This document shows, in pieces, positions 1-4,722 of a DNA stretch of 9,760 nucleotides. The stretch's first letter is position 1. Every line of letters starts with the position of its first letter. Source of the DNA: Clostridia bacterium (GTDB taxonomy: Bacteria; Bacillota; Clostridia; Oscillospirales; Acutalibacteraceae); contig JAFOFS010000329.1 in assembly GCA_017387165.1 (NCBI GenBank), positions 1 to 9,760 on the forward strand. The letters are read 5' to 3'. The notes under the pieces are model-generated. The model saw only the letters and a program-made list of their open reading frames with translations, had not been told where the DNA came from and did no database searches. Both the position numbers and the translations under genes were made by a program.

Positions 1-1034
1 GAGGTGCTCAATTTACTGCCGAAGGCATCCGGCATAAACTGCACCGAGCGGATCTTGCCGCCTGCGTAGTCGATACCCTCGCAGGTACCGTCGTTGGCGT
101 TGACAAAGCTGATCTTGCAGCCGCCCGGGAGGGTATCCCCCACCACGGTGTAGCCATGGTTTTGCGCGGTGATGTAGGCGTGACCGGTTTCGGTGTACAC
201 CGCCGGCTGGTTGCTGCCGCGGTGGCCGTACGGCAGCTTCGCGGTCTGTGCGCCGGCAGCAAGCGCCAGCAGCTGGTGACCGAGGCAGATACCGAGCATC
301 GGCAGGTCGGCCTCCATCAGTTTTTTGACCTCTGCGACGATTGCCGTGTTCTCGGCAGGATCACCCGGGCCGTCGGACAAAACGATGCCGTCCGGCTTCT
401 CCGCGAGGATCTGCTCGGCGGTTGCCGTCGCCGGCATCACCGTCACCTCACAGCCGTACTGCACCAAGTTACGCGCCAGCTGCGCACGGGCGCCGAAGTT
501 CCACAGCACCACTTTCTTGTCCGCGTCCAGCGAGGTGATCTGCGTCCGTTCTTTCGGAGAAACCGCCGCGACCGCCTCGGTCACGCGGAAATCCGCGATC
601 TGCTGCAAGCGTGCCTCGGTGACCGTCGGATCGTCGGTGATCATCGCGTTCATCGTACCGCTGCGGCGCAGCTTACGCGTCAGGGCGCGGGTGTCGATGC
701 CGCTGAGACCAACCACGTTTTTTTCTTGCAAAAAAGTGTCAAGAACACCCTCACAACGAAAGTTGGACGGTTCCTGACACCATTCTCTGACAATATAGCC
801 TTGTAAAGCGGGGACTTCGCTCTCCACATCCGAAAGCATAACACCGTAATTACCGATCGACGGAAACGTCTGAACAACGATCTGTCCGAAATAGGACGGA
901 TCGGTGAGCGTTTCCATATAGCCGACCATCGACGTGTTGAATACCAATTCACCCGTCACGTCGCCCTGAGCGCCAAAGCCGGTGCCCTGCATAACCGTGC
1001 CGTCTTCCAGAATGAGATACCGTTTATTTTCCAT
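1..1034 (-). CDS. carA: carbamoyl-phosphate synthase small subunit (CarA), C-terminus cut by window edge
   Basis: Small, glutamine-hydrolysing subunit of carbamoyl-phosphate synthase. It releases ammonia from glutamine for the large subunit CarB, feeding pyrimidine and arginine synthesis in the cytoplasm. The 344 visible codons are open with no stop. The N-terminal CarA domain has GYMETLTDPSYFGQ (about 39-51) and GIDTRALTRKLR (112-123). A class I glutamine amidotransferase domain starts near residue 170, with the nucleophile elbow GICLGHQL (Cys250) and the AQNHG motif. Roughly 20 residues are missing beyond the window, judged against E. coli CarA (382 aa). The start ATG follows AAGGAAGG (1043-1050) by 8 nt. 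Odd point: where the family has HPE, this protein reads MPD (Met334, Asp336), so the catalytic His and Glu appear replaced. Identity as CarA is firm; glutaminase activity is in doubt. carB would be expected further left, but that is not visible. Confidence 0.95.
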   Translation of the reverse strand, partial: MENKRYLILEDGTVMQGTGFGAQGDVTGELVFNTSMVGYMETLTDPSYFGQIVVQTFPSIGNYGVMLSDVESEVPALQGYIVREWCQEPSNFRCEGVLDTFLQEKNVVGLSGIDTRALTRKLRRSGTMNAMITDDPTVTEARLQQIADFRVTEAVAAVSPKERTQITSLDADKKVVLWNFGARAQLARNLVQYGCEVTVMPATATAEQILAEKPDGIVLSDGPGDPAENTAIVAEVKKLMEADLPMLGICLGHQLLALAAGAQTAKLPYGHRGSNQPAVYTETGHAYITAQNHGYTVVGDTLPGGCKISFVNANDGTCEGIDYAGGKIRSVQFMPDAFGSKLST

Positions 1035-1042
1035 TCTTTCTG

Positions 1043-1126
1043 CCTTCCTTTCCCCGGGTTGTCGGGAATCCCCGACGCCTTTGCACATTTCAATATAGTA
1101 TAGCACAAAAAGCCCCCGTATTTCAA
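1043..1126 (-). promoter_or_regulatory. carA promoter and leader
   Basis: Reading leftward, a sigma-A-like promoter has -35 TTGAAA (1121-1126), an 18-bp spacer and -10 TATACT (1097-1102). That predicts a transcript start near 1090 and a leader of about 55 nt. The leader holds a 6-bp hairpin, GTCGGG/CCCGAC with a 4-nt loop (1061-1076), and then the SD AAGGAAGG (1043-1050). I see no long pyrimidine attenuator of the PyrR type. The promoter is called from consensus match only. Confidence 0.6.
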
Positions 1127-1160
1127 GTTTTTTTTCTTATTTTTATCTTTTTCTTTCTTA

Positions 1161-1189
1161 TTGACAAGAATATAAAAGCAGAGTATAAT
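1161..1189 (+). promoter_or_regulatory. consensus sigma-A promoter of the glutamine synthetase gene
   Basis: The -35 is TTGACA (1161-1166) and the -10 is TATAAT (1184-1189), with a 17-bp spacer. Both hexamers and the spacing match the housekeeping consensus exactly. A T-rich tract (about 1128-1160) lies directly upstream. The predicted start site is near 1196, leaving a leader of about 53 nt before the ATG. A promoter this strong in front of a nitrogen-assimilation gene implies control by repression, which fits the GlnR-type box just downstream. Confidence 0.85.
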
Positions 1190-1190
1190 T

Positions 1191-1207
1191 TGTTATGTAT
1201 TTTCACA
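1191..1207 (+). promoter_or_regulatory. GlnR/TnrA-type operator over the transcription start
   Basis: The 17-mer TGTTATGTATTTTCACA matches the GlnR/TnrA consensus TGTNA-N7-TNACA at every fixed position. It begins 2 nt after the -10 hexamer and spans about -5 to +12, so a bound protein would block initiation. In Bacilli, GlnR represses glutamine synthetase genes when nitrogen is plentiful. The sequence match and its position are seen directly; that a GlnR-type protein binds here is inference, because no such gene lies in the window. Confidence 0.65.
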
Positions 1208-1208
1208 A

Positions 1209-1226
1209 ATCGGCCGTACGGCCGAT
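1209..1226. repeat. 18-bp perfect palindrome in the glutamine synthetase leader
   Basis: ATCGGCCGTACGGCCGAT is identical to its own reverse complement. It lies 1 nt after the GlnR-type box and 6 nt before the SD region (1233-1240). In DNA it could be a protein-binding site. In RNA it could form a 7-bp GC-rich stem with a GTAC loop, just upstream of the SD and close to the 5' end, which might affect translation or message stability. No known family is assigned. Confidence 0.6.
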
Positions 1227-1248
1227 ACACGCAAAGGAGAGTGGCAAT

Positions 1249-3342
1249 ATGTCCGATATCCGTGTTCCGGACTTGTTCGGGTGCTTGGTGTTTAATGACC
1301 GCGAGATGCGGGAACGCCTGCCCGAGGACGCCTATTCGGCATTGAAAAACACCATGCAGTTGGGCAAAAAGCTGGCGCCCGATCTGGCGGACATCGTCGC
1401 CGCCGCCATGAAGGACTGGGCGATTGAAAACGGCTGTACGCACTATTCCCACTGGTTCCAGCCGATGACCGGCGTTACCGCCGAAAAGCACGACAGCTTT
1501 ATCGAGCCGGACGGCAACGATTCGGTGATTATGGAATTCTCCGGCAAGGCGCTGGTCAAGGGTGAGCCGGATGCCTCCTCCTTCCCGTCGGGCGGTCTGC
1601 GTGCCACCTTCGAGGCGCGTGGCTACACCGCCTGGGATCCCACCTCCTATGCGTTTATCAAAAACGAAACCCTCTGCATTCCCACCGCGTTTTACTCCTA
1701 TGGCGGCGAGGCGCTTGACCAAAAGACGCCGCTTTTGCGGTCGATGGAAGCCATCAACCGTCAGGCGCTGCGCGTGCTGCGGCTGTTCGGTGACGAGGAC
1801 ACCCGTTTCGTCCACACCAACGTCGGTCCCGAGCAGGAATATTTCCTCATTGACAAGGAGCTGTACAACCGGCGCGAGGATCTCATCCTCACCGGTCGGA
1901 CGCTGTTCGGCGCCAAGCCGCCGCGTGGGCAGGAAATGGACGATCACTATTTCGGCAGCATCCGTCCCCGCGTCATCGCGTTTATGAAGGAGCTGGACGA
2001 GGAGCTGTGGAAGCACGGTATCTACGCCAAGACCCGTCACAACGAAGCCGCACCGGCACAGCACGAAATGGCTCCGGTCTTCACCACCACCAATCTCGCC
2101 ACCGACGGCAACCAGCTGACGATGGAACTGATGAAAAAGGTGGCGGAAAAGCACAACCTCGCCTGTCTGCTGCACGAAAAGCCGTTTGCCGGCGTGAACG
2201 GCTCGGGCAAGCACAACAACTGGTCGCTGTCCACCGATAAAGGCACCAATCTGCTCAACCCCGGCTCCTCGCCGCGTGAAAACGCGCAGTTCCTGCTGTT
2301 CCTCACGGCGGTCATCAAGGCGGTGGATGAGCATCAGGATCTGCTCCGTATCTCGGTCGCCAGCGCCGGAAACGATCACCGTCTGGGCGCTGCCGAAGCG
2401 CCGCCGGCGGTGGTGTCCATCTTCCTCGGCAACGAGCTGACCGAAATTCTGGAATCGCTGGAAAGCGACACGCCGTACGAGAGCAAGGAAGCCATCCAGA
2501 TGAAGGTCGGGGTACACATCCTTCCCCGTTTCCCGAAGGACAACAGCGACCGCAACCGTACCAGTCCGCTGGCGTTTACGGGCAACAAGTTCGAGTTCCG
2601 TATGCTCGGCTCTGCCGCCTCCATCTCCACCTCCAACACCATGCTCAACACCAGCGTGGCGGACGTGCTGATGCAGTTTGCGGACGAGTTGGAGGCTGCC
2701 GACGATCTCAACACCGCGCTGCACGCCCTTATCAAGCGTGAGTTCCACGCGCACAAGCGCATCATCTTCAACGGCAACGGCTACGACGATGCGTGGATGA
2801 AAGAGGCGGCCGCACGTGGGTTGCTCAATCTGGCCAGCACCCCCGATGCCCTCCCCTATCTGACCCATCCGGGCAATTTGGATCTGTTCGCCCGACACAA
2901 GGTGTTCACCTCTGCCGAGCTGTTCTCCCGTTGCGAGATCATGCAGGAAAACTACTGCAAGGTGCTGAACATCGAGGCGCGCACCATGCTGGATATGGCG
3001 CAAAAGCAGATCTTCCCCGCCGTGTCGGCATACGTCAAGTCGCTTAGCGAAACGGCGCTTGCCGCCAGACAGTTGACCCCCACCGCCTGCACCGCCGAGA
3101 CCACGCTGGTCACCAAGTTATCGGCGCTGGCAGACAGTATGTACGGTCACATCGAGGAGCTGAAAACGGTGCTCCACGAATCGGAAACGGTGGACGGAGC
3201 GGAAGCCAAGTCCAAGTTCTTCTGCAACACGGTCATTCCCGTTATGCGCGCGTTGCGCACCGATGCGGATGAGCTGGAGGCATCGACCGCCAAGAGTTAT
3301 TGGCCGTATCCGACCTACAGCGATATGTTGTTCTACGTATAA
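1249..3342 (+). CDS. glnN: type III glutamine synthetase
   Basis: Makes glutamine from glutamate, ammonia and ATP in the cytoplasm, the main ammonia-assimilation step. The 697-aa length fits the long type III family (about 700-730 aa), not type I (about 450 aa). Signatures seen: SHWFQPMTG (67-75), GEPDASSFPSGGLRATFEARG (105-125), the metal-binding GPEQEYF (193-199), NEAAPAQHEMAP (265-276), NGSGKHNNWSL (317-327), AGNDHRLG (373-380) and NRTSPLAFTGNKFEFR (436-451). The start at 1249 is chosen because AAAGGAGA (1233-1240) lies 8 nt upstream. An in-frame ATG at 1195 sits at the predicted transcription start and has no SD. Oddity: residue 382 is Ala in LGAAEAPPA, where as I recall type III enzymes carry Asn (LGANEAPPA). 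The gene is monocistronic, with its own promoter, a GlnR-type box and a terminator directly after the stop. Confidence 0.96.
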   Translation: MSDIRVPDLFGCLVFNDREMRERLPEDAYSALKNTMQLGKKLAPDLADIVAAAMKDWAIENGCTHYSHWFQPMTGVTAEKHDSFIEPDGNDSVIMEFSGKALVKGEPDASSFPSGGLRATFEARGYTAWDPTSYAFIKNETLCIPTAFYSYGGEALDQKTPLLRSMEAINRQALRVLRLFGDEDTRFVHTNVGPEQEYFLIDKELYNRREDLILTGRTLFGAKPPRGQEMDDHYFGSIRPRVIAFMKELDEELWKHGIYAKTRHNEAAPAQHEMAPVFTTTNLATDGNQLTMELMKKVAEKHNLACLLHEKPFAGVNGSGKHNNWSLSTDKGTNLLNPGSSPRENAQFLLFLTAVIKAVDEHQDLLRISVASAGNDHRLGAAEAPPAVVSIFLGNELTEILESLESDTPYESKEAIQMKVGVHILPRFPKDNSDRNRTSPLAFTGNKFEFRMLGSAASISTSNTMLNTSVADVLMQFADELEAADDLNTALHALIKREFHAHKRIIFNGNGYDDAWMKEAAARGLLNLASTPDALPYLTHPGNLDLFARHKVFTSAELFSRCEIMQENYCKVLNIEARTMLDMAQKQIFPAVSAYVKSLSETALAARQLTPTACTAETTLVTKLSALADSMYGHIEELKTVLHESETVDGAEAKSKFFCNTVIPVMRALRTDADELEASTAKSYWPYPTYSDMLFYV

Positions 3343-3345
3343 CAA

Positions 3346-3373
3346 AAGACCCGAGGAAATTTCCTCGGGTCTT
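3346..3373. terminator. bidirectional terminator between convergent genes
   Basis: A 28-bp perfect palindrome with central AAATTT (stem core GACCCGAGG/CCTCGGGTC). Rightward it is followed by TATTTTT, and leftward by TTTTGTT. It lies 3 nt after the glutamine synthetase stop and 4 nt beyond the phosphatase stop, so one hairpin serves both convergent genes. Confidence 0.9.
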
Positions 3374-3377
3374 ATTT

Positions 3378-4025
3378 TTACAGAAGTTCGCGGCGGAGGG
3401 CGTCGGCAGTCGAGCAAACGGTCGTGGCGCCTGCCGCCAGCAGGCTTTCGCGGGGGCGGAAGCCCCAATCCACGCTGACCGCCGGCATACCGGCGTTTTG
3501 CGCGGTTTGGATATCCACGTCCGAGTCACCGACGTATACGCAATCGGCGGCAGTCAGACCCAGCGCGGTCAGCGCTTTGTTGACCGTATCGGGATACGGT
3601 TTACGGCGGAGTCCCTCGCATTCCCCCACCACCACGGGGATGAGTTCCCCGAAATGCGCGGCGCAAAGCGCCTTGGCGGCAAAGTCGATTTTATTGGACA
3701 CCACGCCCACACGCACACCGGCCGCCGCCAAATCGGTCAGCAACGGCAGCACGCCGTCGTACGGCTTGGTGTACACGTTGATATGCTCCGCATAATACGC
3801 ACGGAAGGTTGCCAGGCAAGCCGCCACCGTGTCGGCGCCCGTCCCGTCGGGGACGGCACGGGCGATCAGATTGCCGATGCCGTTGCCCACAAAGCGGCGC
3901 ACCTCGTCCTGTGAGCGAAGCGGAAAGCCATGCGCCGACAGCGCCGCGTTGACCGCCGCGGTGAGGTCACCGAGCGTATCCAGCAGCGTGCCGTCTAAGT
4001 CAAATAAAATTCCTTGATAGTTCAT
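3378..4025 (-). CDS. HAD-superfamily phosphatase, phosphoglycolate phosphatase-like
   Basis: A cytoplasmic haloacid dehalogenase-type phosphohydrolase of 215 aa, the usual size for the Gph/PpaX-like group. All four HAD motifs are present: DLDGT with nucleophile Asp9 and acid Asp11, SNK (110-112), Lys142 in RKPYPD, and GDSDVD (166-171) with Mg-binding Asp167. A helical cap lies between motifs I and II (about 15-90). The closest functional label is phosphoglycolate phosphatase or pyrophosphatase PpaX, but substrate cannot be read from sequence. The start at 4025 follows GGGAG by a normal distance. A longer reading from 4046 would add seven residues inside the upstream gene, so I reject it. The ATG begins 1 nt after the yunB stop, which indicates translational coupling. 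The gene ends at the shared terminator. Confidence 0.9.
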   Translation of the reverse strand: MNYQGILFDLDGTLLDTLGDLTAAVNAALSAHGFPLRSQDEVRRFVGNGIGNLIARAVPDGTGADTVAACLATFRAYYAEHINVYTKPYDGVLPLLTDLAAAGVRVGVVSNKIDFAAKALCAAHFGELIPVVVGECEGLRRKPYPDTVNKALTALGLTAADCVYVGDSDVDIQTAQNAGMPAVSVDWGFRPRESLLAAGATTVCSTADALRRELL

Positions 4026-4026
4026 T

Positions 4027-4647
4027 TCAGTTCTCCCAGGTGGCAAAGGTATCGGGGACCTGCCCCAGCAGCACCGTTTGCGCCACCAGCACGGTACTGT
4101 TCATGGTCAGCATACGGGTACGCCCCGCATACAGCAACAGCATATTCTGCTCCACCGTCACCGACAGCGAATAGCAGGTCTGGTTGATGCCGGTCGGGCG
4201 AATTTCCTCGGTCAGCCGCACCGCGATGATCTCGTTTGCGGTCAGCCGAAAGTTCAGCGGTGGACCGCGATGAGCCCAAAAAGCACCGCCAAACACCGTC
4301 CCCATCGGAACCGAAAAGGAAATGGAATCCAATTCGCGCAGTTCCGCCGACAAGCGGTTGTTCAGCTCCGCCTGCAGGCGGTTGAGGGTTGCCGTATCGG
4401 CGGTCATCGCCGTAGGGTGTCCGTCGGCGGTGGTGCGGATGGCGACGAGATCCTCTCCGCTGATACCGATCTCCTCCATCACATCAGCGACGATGCCGCA
4501 CACCGTCTGCTCGTAAAAGGCCTGTGAGCGGTGGATACCGATCTCTGTCAGCAGCGGCACCAGCCGCCACTCGGACAGAGCGATTATGCCAAGCAGCGGC
4601 ACCAGCAGCACGCAACCCCATCGCAACCACACGCTTCGCCGTTTCAT
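4027..4647 (-). CDS. yunB: sporulation protein YunB
   Basis: A YunB-family protein of 206 aa. In Bacillus subtilis YunB belongs to the sigma-E mother-cell regulon and is needed for normal sporulation; its biochemical role is not established. A short basic N-terminus (MKRR) leads into one membrane helix (about 10-25), so most of the protein should lie outside the membrane. Family landmarks are visible: SVPMGTVFGG (112-121), then HRGPPLNF (127-134), PTGINQT (151-157) and the C-terminal VLLGQVPDTF (192-201). The start at 4647 is preferred: AGGAGGG (4654-4660) lies 7 nt upstream of it, but abuts the alternative ATG at 4653. Transcription probably begins after the ispH-rpsA terminator, though the promoter is uncertain. 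The downstream phosphatase is coupled. The gene supports a spore-forming host. Confidence 0.88.
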   Translation of the reverse strand: MKRRSVWLRWGCVLLVPLLGIIALSEWRLVPLLTEIGIHRSQAFYEQTVCGIVADVMEEIGISGEDLVAIRTTADGHPTAMTADTATLNRLQAELNNRLSAELRELDSISFSVPMGTVFGGAFWAHRGPPLNFRLTANEIIAVRLTEEIRPTGINQTCYSLSVTVEQNMLLLYAGRTRMLTMNSTVLVAQTVLLGQVPDTFATWEN

Positions 4648-4667
4648 CCGCATCCCTCCTTTTTAAC

Positions 4668-4675
4668 AGAGTATG
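4668..4675 (-). promoter_or_regulatory. possible sigma-E -10 element for yunB
   Basis: Reading leftward, CATACTCT resembles the sporulation sigma-E -10 consensus CATACANT with one mismatch. It would start transcription near 4662, about 14 nt before the yunB ATG. I find no convincing -35 (ATA core) at the right spacing; that region is the terminator hairpin. This is a weak call, made mainly because yunB is sigma-E controlled in Bacillus. Confidence 0.25.
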
Positions 4676-4686
4676 CGGAAAGTAAG

Positions 4687-4717
4687 AAAAAGGGATGTCA
4701 AACGACATCCCTTTTTT
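4687..4717. terminator. terminator after ispH-rpsA
   Basis: A stem of GGGATGTC paired with GACATCCC around a 4-nt loop (4700-4703), flanked by a run of A on one side and T on the other, so it can work in both directions. It lies 6 nt past the ispH-rpsA stop. Reading leftward, the stem is followed by TTTTT. It separates the flavoprotein-to-rpsA operon from yunB. Confidence 0.85.
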
Positions 4718-4722
4718 GTTGC

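Noticed and set aside
156..806. Rightward open frame antisense to carA
   Set aside because: The leftward frame is clearly CarA; this one is a low-complexity shadow without motifs.
1195..1248. Upstream ATG for glutamine synthetase adding 18 residues
   Set aside because: It lies at the predicted transcription start inside the GlnR-type box and has no SD. The ATG at 1249 has a strong SD, and its product starts as expected for the family.
1123..3003. Leftward open frame of 626 codons antisense to glutamine synthetase
   Set aside because: It is a shadow of the GC-rich codon pattern of the real gene. It lacks recognisable domains, is rich in His, Arg, Gly and Val, and lies opposite an unmistakable enzyme.
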